In this document: in pieces, positions 37,361 to 47,631 of the stretch
Position numbering within the stretch: the first letter of the stretch is position 1
Layout: every line of letters starts with the position of its first letter
Assembly: GCF_020523985.1 (NCBI RefSeq)
Contig: NZ_JAIVKM010000002.1
Span: 1-64,000 of the forward strand
Length of the DNA stretch: 64,000 nucleotides
From: Mangrovibacter yixingensis
GTDB taxonomy: Bacteria > Pseudomonadota > Gammaproteobacteria > Enterobacterales > Enterobacteriaceae
Reading direction: 5' to 3'
Translations under genes and position numbers: made by a program
Notes under the pieces: model-generated
Told to the model about the DNA's origin: nothing
Databases searched by the model: none
What the model saw: only the letters and a program-made list of their open reading frames with translations

Positions 37361-38856
37361 TATTCACTCTCCTCGTTGTACTGCAGGCGGAACTGGTTCA
37401 GCACAGCAAACGTCCGCAACTGGTTGACATAATCCGGCGGGAACAGCACATCCACCCGGTTCGGGTTATCCGTGTTGCGTTCAACAATCAGGTGGGCTTT
37501 AAACAGGTCGTAATTCTCGACGATCCCGTTACGCTCCATGGTGCGGTACACCGTGCACAACTCCCCTTTAATGACCGCCGGGGTGACGATGGCCTGACCG
37601 GCACCGAACCGGGTACCGTCATCAGCCAGTTTGTGGCGCGGGTACTTGCTGGTGATGATGCTTTTCAGCTGGCGTAACACGTAAGCGCTGGTGTGCAGGG
37701 TTTCACTGTCCAGATAGCTGTTATCCGCCACCCCGTACTTGTTGGTCTGGTACGTGGTGATATCGCGCTCAATACACAGCTCTCCGCCGGACGTATACGC
37801 TGTGGCAATACCGCGTTTCAGCAGCGACTGGCGCTCTGTCATGATGAAACGTGAACCGGCTTTTGCCGGGAGTGCGCCGGTCAGCACACCGGTCTGCGTG
37901 GGGCGGGCCGGATCATTACGGATAAACACCGCATTACGGGCCGTGCGCAGCGCCACCAGTTCATCCACCGCCGTCTGGGTTTCCGGCTCATACCCGGCCA
38001 CTGAAACATGCTGTTTGTTCTGGGTGTCACCAAATGTCACCAGGTCAGACAGGGTGCCAGCTTTGGCGGTATAAACATGCCCGTATAACTGCCGGGCGTA
38101 ACTCCAGCGACCGGAATCGTCGTTCATTTCCAGTGCCAGGGTTTCAACCGAGGCGGAATCACTGAATGGCAGGCCGATAAAATCAAACGCTTCATCGCCC
38201 ATCGCCGCCACTGCGGCATCGAGTTCTGGTGCGCCGGTCCCCCCTGACATCGCCACAATGGCGACCGTCACACCGTCCGGTAAGTCTTCCCCACCCACGG
38301 TATCGTAGTAATTCATCACCACAGGAATCTCATTGCCACACAGCCCGGCATGCCGGGCTGTCAGGGTTATCACCCCTGCCCCCGCCGCAGCTGTCACGGG
38401 TAAATCCAGGTCAGCATTGATGGCATCCGCCAGAGCAGAAGCCATCTCACTCACCGTGTCACCGGTGGCAACGGCTGACTGCACCCGTTCGGTACCGATA
38501 TACAGACTCAGTGTGCCAGAGGCCTGAGCCGCACCGGTCAGGGTGAGGGTCCCGGTGGCGGCGTCCCCTTCCGGCGCATCCACCGCAATCACCCATAATT
38601 CTCCATAGGGATCGACATTACGGTATTTGCTCACCATCCGTGCCAGCTGGCTTCCGCGCCCGGCCTGTTTCCCGGCCAGCCCGGCAGACGGCATGATCAC
38701 CAGCTTATTACGCGTGATACTGCTGCCCGTGTTCGCCATGGCGATAATCAGTGATGCCCCGCTGTCGGTTTCCGTGTTGGCCTGGCTGTTATCCATTTCG
38801 GCATAAAACAGCGGCACACGGAGATCCGATGGCACCGAATTAAAACTGACGGTCAT
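37360..38856 (-). CDS. Tail sheath protein (Mu gpL-like)
   Basis: 498 aa, Mu sheath length. Start VSFNSVPSDLRVPLFYAEMDNSQ region and C-terminal RVDVLFPPDYVNQLRTFAVLNQF are the family ends. It contracts to drive the tube into the cell. ATGA overlap with DUF2635. Confidence 0.94.
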   Translation of the reverse strand: MTVSFNSVPSDLRVPLFYAEMDNSQANTETDSGASLIIAMANTGSSITRNKLVIMPSAGLAGKQAGRGSQLARMVSKYRNVDPYGELWVIAVDAPEGDAATGTLTLTGAAQASGTLSLYIGTERVQSAVATGDTVSEMASALADAINADLDLPVTAAAGAGVITLTARHAGLCGNEIPVVMNYYDTVGGEDLPDGVTVAIVAMSGGTGAPELDAAVAAMGDEAFDFIGLPFSDSASVETLALEMNDDSGRWSYARQLYGHVYTAKAGTLSDLVTFGDTQNKQHVSVAGYEPETQTAVDELVALRTARNAVFIRNDPARPTQTGVLTGALPAKAGSRFIMTERQSLLKRGIATAYTSGGELCIERDITTYQTNKYGVADNSYLDSETLHTSAYVLRQLKSIITSKYPRHKLADDGTRFGAGQAIVTPAVIKGELCTVYRTMERNGIVENYDLFKAHLIVERNTDNPNRVDVLFPPDYVNQLRTFAVLNQFRLQYNEESE

Positions 38857-39041
38857 GCTTCACCACCTTGTTTGTCGGTTGCTGTGGCAGCTTTTGTCAC
38901 CGCCACAACCTCTTCCACATCTCCGGCCGCCAGGCGCCGGATCCAGTAACTGCTTTTTTCGACGTTTCGCCCGGTTTCAGGCAAAAGGTCGCCACGGGCC
39001 GGGTCGGGAACCGACCGCCCGTTTACAGGTTTCAGTTTCAT
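38853..39041 (-). CDS. DUF2635 protein (Mu gp38-like)
   Basis: 62 aa; MKLKPVNGRSVPDPARGDLL and VEKSSYWIRRLAAGDVEE match DUF2635, a small protein always just before the Mu-type sheath gene. Role unknown. Confidence 0.88.
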   Translation of the reverse strand: MKLKPVNGRSVPDPARGDLLPETGRNVEKSSYWIRRLAAGDVEEVVAVTKAATATDKQGGEA

Positions 39042-39044
39042 GAA

Positions 39045-39605
39045 TTACTCGCTGAGGTTAATTTGTGTGTGATGTTCGATGTTGCCGTCCGGCCCGTCAC
39101 CCGGGTCGATGTAGTCAGTATTGATGTCCATCCCGGTGAAAGTATCCAGTGCGTCCAGTTCTTCCTGCTGGCGGGTCATGTCTTCGGTGATTTCCCGGTC
39201 GCAGGTAAAATCAAACTGGTAATAAAGCCTGCCCCGGTCCATATCCAGTAGCTGCCCACCGGCATAAATAACAATGTCACTGCCTTCATCCGGGCGCATA
39301 CCCAGCAGGGCCTTCCACAGGGCAAGCTTGACCTCTTCAACTGCATCATAAGAAGCCGCCTGGCCGCGCTGGTCACGGGAGTTATCCAGCACCACAATGA
39401 CCGAGAACCCTTCCCGGATAACCTGCCAGTAGTCTGTCTGGCTTTTCTGCTCCAGTGCGGCATCTTCCAGTGGGACAACATAGGCTGCCGGCAGGCGCAT
39501 TTTCCCGGTTTCCGGCAGGCCTTTAAATTCAGCGGCACCCGCCACATACCCACCAAACACCGGGCAACGCCCCCGAATGGCGCCAATAATCACCGACAGT
39601 TTCAT
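39045..39605 (-). CDS. Tail terminator / completion protein (Mu gp37-like)
   Basis: 186 aa. Position directly before DUF2635 and sheath, with a core (FKGLPETGKMRLPAAYVVPL; VVLDNSRDQRGQAAS) typical of phage tail terminator proteins that cap the tube at the head end. Shares one base with the preceding gene. Confidence 0.8.
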   Translation of the reverse strand: MKLSVIIGAIRGRCPVFGGYVAGAAEFKGLPETGKMRLPAAYVVPLEDAALEQKSQTDYWQVIREGFSVIVVLDNSRDQRGQAASYDAVEEVKLALWKALLGMRPDEGSDIVIYAGGQLLDMDRGRLYYQFDFTCDREITEDMTRQQEELDALDTFTGMDINTDYIDPGDGPDGNIEHHTQINLSE

Positions 39606-40111
39606 TACCGTTTTTTCCTTTCTGGCCTGAGTGATTTTTTCAGCTCACGGCTGAGTAAATAACGCGTCCATGGCTGCCGGTTTTCCAGCACCTGGACCAT
39701 AAAGTTATTGCGGGGAGCAATGCGCCAGCCACTGCCACCGGAAGCCCCACGGTGGTGGCGTTTTTGCCGCTTCGCACCACGGCGAACACCGTAGAACAGA
39801 AAGGCCGGGTAAAAATCGCCTTCAATCAGCCGGTTCCCTTCCCCTTTCTTCTGGTTCGGCGCGATCCGGACCATCAGCCCGGCACGGCGCTTTGATGCCC
39901 GTGGCACGTAATAGCCAATGGAGCGGGCCAGCCGCCCGGTCTGATACCCGGGGTTTTGCCCGGGAGTTGAAACAGCCCGCTTCATGACCAGCCGCCGGGC
40001 ATCACGCATGTGGACCTGACCAATACGGATAAATGCCCGGCGCAACCTTGCCCGGTTGAACACCAGTTCTTGCGGTTGCTGAAAATCGACATGGAACACC
40101 GGTTTAGCCAT
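39605..40111 (-). CDS. HK97 gp10-like / head-tail completion protein
   Basis: 168 aa from ATG 40111 (MAKPVFHVDFQQPQ), overlapping the previous stop. Very basic (RRAFIRIGQVHMRDARRL; KRRAGLMVRIAPN). Place and composition fit HK97-gp10/minor tail families that join head and tail. Assignment mainly by position. Confidence 0.72.
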   Translation of the reverse strand: MAKPVFHVDFQQPQELVFNRARLRRAFIRIGQVHMRDARRLVMKRAVSTPGQNPGYQTGRLARSIGYYVPRASKRRAGLMVRIAPNQKKGEGNRLIEGDFYPAFLFYGVRRGAKRQKRHHRGASGGSGWRIAPRNNFMVQVLENRQPWTRYLLSRELKKSLRPERKKR

Positions 40112-40493
40112 ACATAGTGTCTCCCGGCGTTTCTGCGCCCAGATCTTCACACTCCAGGAGCAGGTAACGCCGGGCCATATTTAAATCGCGGCAGCGGCGA
40201 ATGGCGTACACCCTCCCGCTGTAAACCACCTCGTAATCAGAGGTCAGCCCGGCCCGGTAGCGCACGGTGAAATAGTGGGTAATGGCACTGTCAGTCTGGG
40301 CGGATTCATGCAGCACGGTGGCACTGACCTGCCGTACTTTTGCCCAGGCATACTGGCTGTTCTGGTATTCCGGCGTGTTGCCATAATCATCCGCCGGGAT
40401 ATCGGTACGCTGGCGTAGCAGAACCCGGCGGTTAAGTTCGCCGGGCTCAGGCAACTGGTAATCAATACTGGTTTGTGACTGGCGGTTTTTCAT
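40104..40493 (-). CDS. Head closure / head-tail adaptor protein
   Basis: 129 aa from ATG 40493, ATGA overlap with the connector stop. SPP1 gp16-like head-tail joining fold: LNRRVLLRQRTDIPADDYGN, WAKVRQVSATVLHES, HYFTVRYRAGLTSDYEVVY. Confidence 0.85.
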   Translation of the reverse strand: MKNRQSQTSIDYQLPEPGELNRRVLLRQRTDIPADDYGNTPEYQNSQYAWAKVRQVSATVLHESAQTDSAITHYFTVRYRAGLTSDYEVVYSGRVYAIRRCRDLNMARRYLLLECEDLGAETPGDTMYG

Positions 40494-40819
40494 TGCGGAA
40501 TAAACCTGTAGGGTCCGGCAATCCACTGATACGCCATGGGCGTTTCACTCTGTTCAAAATCAGAAACCGTGGAGCGGTGTTCATAAAAATGGGTGACCAG
40601 CATCAGCATCGCAAGACGCAGATCGTCCGGTACCACCAGCGCGGTTTCGTCTCCACCTTCCGGGATATCCGCTTCTGCCGCATAAAGATTACGGTTAAGA
40701 AATGTCGCCGTTCTGGCCTCAGCAGCTGCCCCGATCAGTGTCAGAAGCGCGTCTTCATCGGTATACGTTTCTTCCAGCCGGAGTTGCTGCCTGATAACAG
40801 GCAGAGAAAGAATGCTCAT
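40490..40819 (-). CDS. Head-tail connector (gp6-like)
   Basis: 109 aa, helical gp6/YqbG-type adaptor under the portal. Motif LRLEETYTDEDALLTLIGAAAE and HFYEHRSTV are typical. Confidence 0.87.
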   Translation of the reverse strand: MSILSLPVIRQQLRLEETYTDEDALLTLIGAAAEARTATFLNRNLYAAEADIPEGGDETALVVPDDLRLAMLMLVTHFYEHRSTVSDFEQSETPMAYQWIAGPYRFIPQ

Positions 40820-40861
40820 CGGTCACTCCACCGGGAGCCTGCGCTCCCGGTTTGATGGAAA

Positions 40862-42070
40862 TTACTCTGCAACACCAATCTGCAGCAGTTTGATGGACTG
40901 CGAATCCGTCAGCATGCCGCCGGTGCGTTTGGTGGTGTAGAACCCGACAAAAGGCTTGTTGGTGTAGGGGTCGCGCAGAATACGTGTCCCGATACGGTCA
41001 ACAATGGTGTAGCCGCGTTTGAAGTTCCCGAATGCAATCGCTTTGGCATCAGCCGCAATGTCCGGCATCTGCTCATTCTCGGCAACGGCGTAACCGGCCA
41101 GGGAGGACGGCTGGTTCAGCTCCAGACCGGGGCGCCACAGATAGTTGCCTTCACTGTCTTTGAGGATGCGCACGGCAAACAGGCTGTTGTTGTTCATCAT
41201 GAACTTAGCCCCGTTGCGGTGAACCTTACGCAGGGTATAAATCAGTTTCACGATGGCATCCGCTGTTACCCCGGCAGCCGCCCCGGACAGAATATGTTGC
41301 AGGGTACCGAAGGCGCGGGTTTTATCCGGATCCAGAGAAGAGGCATAAGCCAGAAAGCCCTTGGGCTTTTTGGTCCCGTCACCACTGGTGAAGGCAATTT
41401 CTTCTTTCTCGGCAAACTCGGTCGCCAGCTCACTGTTGATCCAGTCTTCCACGTTAAAGAACGCATCATCCAGCATGGTCTGGGTGGCCTGAGGGTTGCC
41501 GTAGATTTCGCCCATAAAGGGTTCAATCTGCCCCAGTTTCGATGCGTCCGTTGCCGGACGGGCATCCGTTTCTCCTACCCAGCCAGAAGCCGTTCCGCCC
41601 AGGTTAACCAGTTTTTTGTAACTGGCCCCACCGACCGTAATGGTCGTGGCTTCCTGGCGCATCACCACTTCATCTTTCAGCAGGGTAAGAATGCTGCGGT
41701 CCAGATCTTCCGGTACGGCATAACCACCGTCTTCATCGTTGCCCACCTGCAGGGTTTTACGCTCCAGGTCGCGCAGCCCGTCATCACGGCCTTTGCGGAC
41801 AAAATCCATAAAGGCCGCTTTATGCTCACCGGCCTCTTTGGTCTGCGTGGCGCCGCCAGGGCGTTTCAGTTGTTTCAGTTCGTCTTCCAGTGCAGATTTC
41901 AGGGAATCTAGTTCGGTCAGTTTCCCGTTCAGGGTATCCACCTGCCCGGCCAGCGCCGATTTTTCCTGCTCAACCGCCTCAAGGCGTTTGTCGTTTTTCT
42001 CGCGGAAGTCATTGAACTTCGCCTGCAGCTCCTGCGCGACCTGCTCAACGTCTTTAATTTCAACAGCCAT
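40862..42070 (-). CDS. HK97-family major capsid protein
   Basis: 402 aa from ATG 42070 (MAVEIKDVEQ) with GGAGTG upstream. Residues 1-100 form the coiled-coil delta scaffold domain, to be cut off by the protease near RPGGATQTKEAG; the rest is the HK97 fold (AVPEDLDRSILTLLKDE; GWVGETDARP; FRRGYT-like region GNFKRGYTIVDRIG). Confidence 0.95.
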   Translation of the reverse strand: MAVEIKDVEQVAQELQAKFNDFREKNDKRLEAVEQEKSALAGQVDTLNGKLTELDSLKSALEDELKQLKRPGGATQTKEAGEHKAAFMDFVRKGRDDGLRDLERKTLQVGNDEDGGYAVPEDLDRSILTLLKDEVVMRQEATTITVGGASYKKLVNLGGTASGWVGETDARPATDASKLGQIEPFMGEIYGNPQATQTMLDDAFFNVEDWINSELATEFAEKEEIAFTSGDGTKKPKGFLAYASSLDPDKTRAFGTLQHILSGAAAGVTADAIVKLIYTLRKVHRNGAKFMMNNNSLFAVRILKDSEGNYLWRPGLELNQPSSLAGYAVAENEQMPDIAADAKAIAFGNFKRGYTIVDRIGTRILRDPYTNKPFVGFYTTKRTGGMLTDSQSIKLLQIGVAE

Positions 42071-42082
42071 ATTCACTCCTGA

Positions 42083-42733
42083 TTAAAAGGTGATGTTTTT
42101 AAGTGCATCCAGTGCGGCGTTCAGGCCACCGGCGTCACGCCGGGACAGTTCGCCATAGCCCCCGGCCATGAATGCTTTGGCCTGGGTGCGGGAGAGTCCA
42201 ACATCGCGCAGGACCCGCTCGACAGTTTTCTGATCCGGCAGTTCACCACGGGCAAAAGCGCTCTTTACGCCACTCACCCGGGCTTCATCATTGGACGGGA
42301 AAGTCACCGGACTGACTTCCCACAGGTCAACATCCTTGAGGAGAAAGGCTTCTTTGGTCCGGTCGTACTCCCAGTCTTTCAGGACATAACCAATAGAAAG
42401 GCCGGTTAACGAACCGGCCTTCATGTGTGCATGCGCCCGACGCGCCAGGGGATCATCGTCAATCAGTAACCGTCCTTTGACGTAGAGCCCGACATCGTCC
42501 TCACGCATCTCGGTATAAATGCCAATCGGCTCGGACATCTGGTGCTGCCACAGCATCGAGGGCAGTGCGTTTTTGCTTTTCCAGCCCGCAAGCGAATTGC
42601 TGAATGCGCCGGGTACCACAATGTCATCGAAGCTGTCTTTCACCCCGAAAACGGAACCATAGCCTTCAAATTCCCCGGCATCGCTGACAGATTTCAGTTT
42701 CAGCGGCACATCCAGGCGTTGTTTAGTCAGCAT
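42083..42733 (-). CDS. HK97-family prohead protease
   Basis: 216 aa from ATG 42733; upstream codons overlap the portal end. It matures the capsid by cutting the delta domain. His in SMLWQHQMSEPIG and Ser in GSLTGLSIGY are the catalytic residues of the family (S78/U35). Confidence 0.92.
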   Translation of the reverse strand: MLTKQRLDVPLKLKSVSDAGEFEGYGSVFGVKDSFDDIVVPGAFSNSLAGWKSKNALPSMLWQHQMSEPIGIYTEMREDDVGLYVKGRLLIDDDPLARRAHAHMKAGSLTGLSIGYVLKDWEYDRTKEAFLLKDVDLWEVSPVTFPSNDEARVSGVKSAFARGELPDQKTVERVLRDVGLSRTQAKAFMAGGYGELSRRDAGGLNAALDALKNITF

Positions 42734-43949
42734 GGTGATCACCTTCTTCCTGTTTTTTCTTGCTGCCATCAGAGGGTTTTGTGGTCATGTTCATGGGCGT
42801 CAGGTACACATCACCACCCGGTCGCGGGTTGCGATCCTCCAGTTCAAGGCAGTCATTCGGGGAGTACATGCCCCAGTTAATCGCCGTGGCATAGGCTTCA
42901 AAGCGCGATTTCATGTCACCCCGCAACAGAGCGCCCACGTTAAACTTGGCGTAATACGTGCCCTGCTTGCTGTCGCGCACCAGGCCAATATTGATGCGCT
43001 GCTCGATACGGGTGAGGTAAGGCACCAGGGAATAGTTGATAAAGCCCATCCCCAGTTCCTCAATGTTGTTGAAGGTGGCCCGGTCCGTGTTCTGCACCAT
43101 ATGCATGGGGACACGAAACAGGCGGCAGATTTCTTCAAGCTGAAATTTACGGGTTTCCAGAAACTGGCTGTCCTCGGCACTGAGCGCCATGGATTTCCAG
43201 TCGAGCCCCATTTCGAGGATCATCGGTTTATGGGCATTGGCCAGCCCCTGGTGCTTCGCTTCAAAATCCGCTTTAAGCCGGTTATAGGCGATATCACTCA
43301 GCTGCTGCTCAGTACGTAATACGCCGGACGTGACCGCACCATTCCCAAATAACCGGGCGCCATGCTCTTCGGTCGCCAGACCGAGTGAAATGGCCTCGCG
43401 GGCGTAGGCTATCGGGTTAAGCCCCACCAGCCCGTCCAGTGTCAGGATCCGCACATGCCAGATATCTTCCTGCCCCAGCACATCCGTGGAGCCATCGGGA
43501 AAGGTTACCCGGTAAACCGGCTGCCACTGGTTATTCAGTTTGGGGGTGACTGAACCCGGGTCGAGGGGGAGCAGTTCCACCACTTCGCCAAGGGCTTTCA
43601 CCTTGTAGGCGTAGAAATTGCCACGCAGGCACAGACATAACACCACCAGCTCCCAAAACTCCTGGGGGGTCATGTAGTCATTAGGTTTCAGTGACAGCAG
43701 CTTATACAGGCGCTCACTGGTCGCCTTTTCTTTGCCCTTCCCCACTGAGCGGTACAGGCTGCAGGGCAACATACCAATGGATTCGGACAGGACACGGATA
43801 CAGCCAAACACGGCAGTCAGCCGCATGGCTTTCTGGCTGCTTACCCGTTTCCCGGTATAGGTGTCCCAGGAATACCCCACATCCTCGGCCAGTGCGGCAG
43901 GCGTGGTCACCGGGGCATCCCCTTTCCGGAACAGGCCGGGGAAAAACAT
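42723..43949 (-). CDS. HK97-family portal protein
   Basis: 408 aa. Dodecameric portal for DNA entry. Start GLFRKGDAPVT, then SQKAMRLTAVFGCIRVLSES and PNDYMTPQEFWE are family motifs. GGGAGGTG site. Overlaps the protease start. Confidence 0.94.
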   Translation of the reverse strand: MFFPGLFRKGDAPVTTPAALAEDVGYSWDTYTGKRVSSQKAMRLTAVFGCIRVLSESIGMLPCSLYRSVGKGKEKATSERLYKLLSLKPNDYMTPQEFWELVVLCLCLRGNFYAYKVKALGEVVELLPLDPGSVTPKLNNQWQPVYRVTFPDGSTDVLGQEDIWHVRILTLDGLVGLNPIAYAREAISLGLATEEHGARLFGNGAVTSGVLRTEQQLSDIAYNRLKADFEAKHQGLANAHKPMILEMGLDWKSMALSAEDSQFLETRKFQLEEICRLFRVPMHMVQNTDRATFNNIEELGMGFINYSLVPYLTRIEQRINIGLVRDSKQGTYYAKFNVGALLRGDMKSRFEAYATAINWGMYSPNDCLELEDRNPRPGGDVYLTPMNMTTKPSDGSKKKQEEGDHHAD

Positions 43950-44131
43950 TATTCACCTCCCGCCGGGCCGGTACTGGTGGTGGATAAAAAGCGCGCTGTC
44001 AGGCAGGACCAGAGCAGGCACAACAGACCACCGGTGATGAAGCCTGCCGGGGGATAAATCAGCCATGCGCCATATGACAGCAACAGGGCCCCCAGCACGC
44101 CGATTAATGGCGTGAGTATCATCAGGATCAT
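43949..44131 (-). CDS. Small two-helix membrane protein
   Basis: 60 aa, two hydrophobic helices ([21 protein letters not shown] and [15 protein letters not shown] region). Sits between TerL and portal, as small membrane proteins do in HK97/e14-like clusters. Function unknown. Shares its last base with the portal start. Confidence 0.7.
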   Translation of the reverse strand: MILMILTPLIGVLGALLLSYGAWLIYPPAGFITGGLLCLLWSCLTARFLSTTSTGPAGGE

Positions 44132-44143
44132 AAATGCCTCAGG

Positions 44144-45877
44144 TTAAAGTGAACGGATGCCGTAGGACTCGATACGGTCAGACAGGGTTTCTTCTTTTTC
44201 GTACAACATCGCCCGGCCGATGGTCATGATCATTGCCACGGCGCCGTCAATCTTGTTTTCGTTCTGCTCTTTGACGGGTTTCACCACATCGTCATTGCCT
44301 GGCAGAAACTTGCCGACCACATTGCTGATACACCAGGACATGATGGGGTTGCCGTCATGGTGAAAACGCCCGGACTCAATGGCGGCCTCCAGCTCCTTCG
44401 TCGGGTCGGACATATTGGTGTAGTTCTGAATGATGGTAATGGGCGACAGGTCTTCATCTGCCAGGTCATGAGACAGGCCGGTTGCCCCGAACGGGTCAAT
44501 GGGCGACTCTGAAACCGGGTTGAGTTTGTTGGCGGCTTTGGCTTCTTCCAGAATATAGCGGTAATCCACCTCAGCCCCATCCGTGACCGTCAGCAATCCC
44601 ATTTCCACCCATTTCTGGAAACGTTCAGCCGTGCGCCGGTCTTCACTGCGTTCAGTGCTGTACACCGTGTCATACGGCACCCAGAACCGTGGCGCCACAC
44701 TGTAATAATGGGTTTTACCGTCAATCTCCCGGGTGAACAGCCTGGCCATACTGTTCATATCCAGCTTGCGCGCCAGGTCGAACCCCAGAATACAGGGTTG
44801 CCCTTCAAAACTTTCCAGCGTCAGGCTTTTATCCTCGCAACGCTGCCAGCTCACCTGGTTAAAATACGCCGCACGGGCCGCCACCCAGATATTCAGGTGT
44901 TTGGTTTTAAACACACCGGCCAGACGGGCATTATTGATGGCCCGCTGTTGCTGGCTCAGCAGAAAGTCACGGTAGACCGACACCCCCATATTCGGGTTGG
45001 CTTTTTCCAGTACCGCCGGGGAAGTCCAGTCGTCACCTTCATCAACGGTGTAAATCACACCAAGCAGTTCATCGTTCGGTACCGCCCCACTGAGCATTTC
45101 AATGACTTCGCGCCGCTTGTCGTAACAGGGGCCTTCAATGTTGTACCCGGCGGTTGTGATGGCCCACATCAGGGGCTGGCGCCGCGCCCCCATCCCGGTG
45201 AGCATGGTGGTGTACAGCGAGTCAGTGGGGTGTTCGTGGTATTCATCCACAATGGCACAGTGCGGTGAAGCACCGTCACCCGGGTTACCAATCAGGGGTT
45301 CAAAACGGGCGCCATCGCCGGGCCGGTTCAGGTTTGAGGCATTCACTTCAATGCCAAACGCCTCCACCAGCAGCGGAGTACGTTTACACATCAGCCGGGC
45401 CGGGCGAAACACTTCCCAGGCCTGTTTTTCCGTTGTGGCACCGGAATACACTTCCGCGCCAAACTCATCGTCACAGGTGAAACAAAACAGGGCCACACCA
45501 GCAGAAATAGCCGACTTGCCGTTTTTCCTCGGGATCTCGGTATAAACCTCGCGGAACCGGCGTAGTTTGGTACCCTTCTGCACCCAGCCAAATGCGCTGC
45601 AGACAATAAACAACTGCCAGGGCTCCAGCGTTATCGGCATCCGTTTGTAAGCCCACTCGCCTTTGGTATGGGGCAACAGCTGGATAAAACGCGCCGCCCG
45701 CTCGGCCAGGTCTTTGTCAAAGCGGTAACGAAACTTCTTCCCTTTCTCCGCCGCCAGATCATCAATATGGCGCTGGCAGGCCTGAATCACATACTGGCAT
45801 GCCGGTTTCTTTCCACGAACGATATCGCGGGCGTACTGATTCGCGGCATTCACGTTCGGGTATGATTTACGGGTCAT
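44144..45877 (-). CDS. Terminase large subunit
   Basis: 577 aa, full length. ATPase/nuclease motor that packages DNA. Walker A-like [14 protein letters not shown] (near 110), Walker B with [10 protein letters not shown], coupling region and nuclease Asp residues ([14 protein letters not shown]). Same family as e14 YmfN/HK97-like terminase. Confidence 0.95.
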   Translation of the reverse strand: MTRKSYPNVNAANQYARDIVRGKKPACQYVIQACQRHIDDLAAEKGKKFRYRFDKDLAERAARFIQLLPHTKGEWAYKRMPITLEPWQLFIVCSAFGWVQKGTKLRRFREVYTEIPRKNGKSAISAGVALFCFTCDDEFGAEVYSGATTEKQAWEVFRPARLMCKRTPLLVEAFGIEVNASNLNRPGDGARFEPLIGNPGDGASPHCAIVDEYHEHPTDSLYTTMLTGMGARRQPLMWAITTAGYNIEGPCYDKRREVIEMLSGAVPNDELLGVIYTVDEGDDWTSPAVLEKANPNMGVSVYRDFLLSQQQRAINNARLAGVFKTKHLNIWVAARAAYFNQVSWQRCEDKSLTLESFEGQPCILGFDLARKLDMNSMARLFTREIDGKTHYYSVAPRFWVPYDTVYSTERSEDRRTAERFQKWVEMGLLTVTDGAEVDYRYILEEAKAANKLNPVSESPIDPFGATGLSHDLADEDLSPITIIQNYTNMSDPTKELEAAIESGRFHHDGNPIMSWCISNVVGKFLPGNDDVVKPVKEQNENKIDGAVAMIMTIGRAMLYEKEETLSDRIESYGIRSL

Positions 45878-46368
45878 GGGGTGATCATCTTAAGAAAGGG
45901 GTTAGTGGTTTTCTTCTGCCCGGCCAGCCCCACCAGGCGCTGGCGGCTGCTCGGGTCCAGTCCCAGCATGGAGCCGGTGGAACTCATTTCGGATTCCTGC
46001 TCTTTTTTCGCCGTCAGTTCCGGGTTCTTAATCAGCCCACCCATTGCGCCGGTTATCGTATTGCCCTGGCTGGCAATGTTGCGCACTGAGCGCCGCCAGA
46101 ACTCGTAGGCCACGCACCACCGTTCCAGTACAGCCAGGTCGGTGACACACAGCAGCCCCTGACCACATAACTCTTTGGTCGTCAGCTCCCACATAATGGC
46201 GGCCAGTTTCAGATCATCTTCGATAAACCATTCAGGCGGTGCCACACCCCTGATGGGTGTGAATGTCGGTTCCTCTTTATTCAGGGCTCGTTTGCCGGGG
46301 TTTCCGGCCAGCTCCTTGCGCGCCGTTGGCTTGGGGCGGCGCCCGGAACGCCCCTCCGTTCCAGCCAT
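45874..46368 (-). CDS. Terminase small subunit (P27 family)
   Basis: 164 aa from ATG 46368 ([15 protein letters not shown]) with AGGAGT 7 bp upstream. P27 family recognises the packaging site. ATGA overlap with TerL. Confidence 0.92.
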   Translation of the reverse strand: MAGTEGRSGRRPKPTARKELAGNPGKRALNKEEPTFTPIRGVAPPEWFIEDDLKLAAIMWELTTKELCGQGLLCVTDLAVLERWCVAYEFWRRSVRNIASQGNTITGAMGGLIKNPELTAKKEQESEMSSTGSMLGLDPSSRQRLVGLAGQKKTTNPFLKMITP

Positions 46369-46496
46369 ATGCGGCACTCCTGGTTAAATTTCATTTTTCG
46401 CGGGTATAAAAATTCAGGGGGGCGGGCAGTCCGGAAGGTGACAGGTGACAGAGATTTGACCCGCCCCTCCCCTGTGAGCCATCGGCCAGGGTGGTG

Positions 46497-46847
46497 TTAC
46501 TTCAGGCGCTCACGCGCTGTTTTCGCTGCATGGCACGGCCAGCACAGGCTTTGCAGGTTTGAGTCTTCATCTGTTCCGCCCTGCGCCTTGGCAATGATGT
46601 GGTCGACACAGGACGCCTCAACTGCCCGGCCTTGTTTCAGGCAGGACTGGCACAGACCTTTATCACGGCGAAGAATGCGAGCCCGGATAACTTCCCACTT
46701 TGTGCCGTACCCACGCTGGTGGCGGGACTGCCCTGGCTTGTACTGTTTCCAGCCCTCGCTTTTGTGGTTTTCGCAGTAGCCAGAGGGATCAGTAGTGGTG
46801 TTGCGGCAGCCACGTTTGCGGCAGGCTTTTGGTGTACGAGATGGCAT
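46497..46847 (-). CDS. HNH endonuclease
   Basis: 116 aa from ATG 46847 with AAGGA upstream. Two zinc-type Cys pairs (N-terminal CRKRGC and CENH), then the HNH core CQSCLKQGRAVEASCVDHI, NLQSLCWPCH. Next to terminase, where HNH nucleases aid packaging cleavage in HK97-like phages. Confidence 0.92.
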   Translation of the reverse strand: MPSRTPKACRKRGCRNTTTDPSGYCENHKSEGWKQYKPGQSRHQRGYGTKWEVIRARILRRDKGLCQSCLKQGRAVEASCVDHIIAKAQGGTDEDSNLQSLCWPCHAAKTARERLK

Positions 46848-46960
46848 TGAGTATCCTTTTAGATGTGAGCCTGTCACATGGGACAGCCACCCGAGAAAAC
46901 GCTTTCCTCAGGCTCACGACTGAAAGACTCTCGATTATTTAACTTATGAATAGTCCAACG

Positions 46961-46984
46961 AACCTCCCACTATAGTGGGGAGTT
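46961..46984. repeat. 24-bp near-perfect palindrome
   Basis: AACCTCCCACTATAGTGGGGAGTT, an interrupted-free palindrome between the HNH gene and the two-gene insert. No T-run on either side, so it may be a weak terminator or a protein-binding site. Confidence 0.6.
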
Positions 46985-47024
46985 ATATCATTAGACTAAT
47001 GTAAAATTAAATTGTTTTAAATTG

Positions 47025-47291
47025 CTATTTTTTTATATTCTCGAAAGTAGCATCTACCATATTCTTCCCAAATTCGCCCATCTCTTTATACATCATTTTT
47101 AAAAAATTCACTGTATTGGCCGCTGGGCCTTCAAACGTCCATTTACACCCACTAAAATTACAATTAATTAAATTAAAAGTTTTCAACCCCTTAAATACTA
47201 TTATGCAATCTTTGAAAGTACACTTTTCATAATGATTTCCATCCAGTTCAACGACAGAATTTTCAAACACACTTGAAATATATTTAATCAT
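47025..47291 (-). CDS. Unrecognised Cys-rich 88-aa protein (partner of the membrane protein)
   Basis: 88 aa, ATGA overlap with the upstream membrane-protein gene. The middle repeats short strand units (YEKCTFKDCIIVFKG, NLINCNFSGCKWTFEG), resembling one or two coils of a pentapeptide-like beta-helix, then an amphipathic helix (NFLKMMYKEMGEFGKNMV). Not recognised as a named family. AT-rich, unlike the flanking packaging and lysis genes. Confidence 0.7.
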   Translation of the reverse strand: MIKYISSVFENSVVELDGNHYEKCTFKDCIIVFKGLKTFNLINCNFSGCKWTFEGPAANTVNFLKMMYKEMGEFGKNMVDATFENIKK

Positions 47292-47596
47292 GTCAATTCA
47301 AATCCTTGCGTTGTATCAGCATCCTGAACATTATTACCGATAATTTTATTATTAGCTTGCATAAATCCCCTGTCGTCGTTGTAATCACTTGGGGCATAAA
47401 GCGCAACATGGTTGAAATTCAGTGTCACAAAAAAAAGCAGCACAAGAAGGCTTGGGAAAATCATTAGAAACCAAATATACGTACCCTGCTGCGTTCCATC
47501 AAGAAATGGCAACACTAGGTTGGCAGATACCTCAACTATCCCTGCAAAGATACCGATAATCGTTAACGGATTTTTTATGTGGTTTATTGCCGACAA
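47288..47596 (-). CDS. Unrecognised 102-aa membrane protein
   Basis: TTG start at 47596 with a strong AGGAGG 8 bp upstream. Two membrane helices (NPLTIIGIFAGIVEVSANLV and FLMIFPSLLVLLFFVTLNF), then a soluble tail (HVALYAPSDYNDDRGF). Family not assigned. First gene of a two-gene unit with its own extended -10 promoter. Confidence 0.75.
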   Translation of the reverse strand: MSAINHIKNPLTIIGIFAGIVEVSANLVLPFLDGTQQGTYIWFLMIFPSLLVLLFFVTLNFNHVALYAPSDYNDDRGFMQANNKIIGNNVQDADTTQGFELT

Positions 47597-47631
47597 CGTC
47601 TATCCCTCCTAAGTATCATTTTCTGGATGGG

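Noticed and set aside
41219..41911. 230-codon + frame opposite the capsid gene
   Set aside because: Shadow of the major capsid gene; no start signal.
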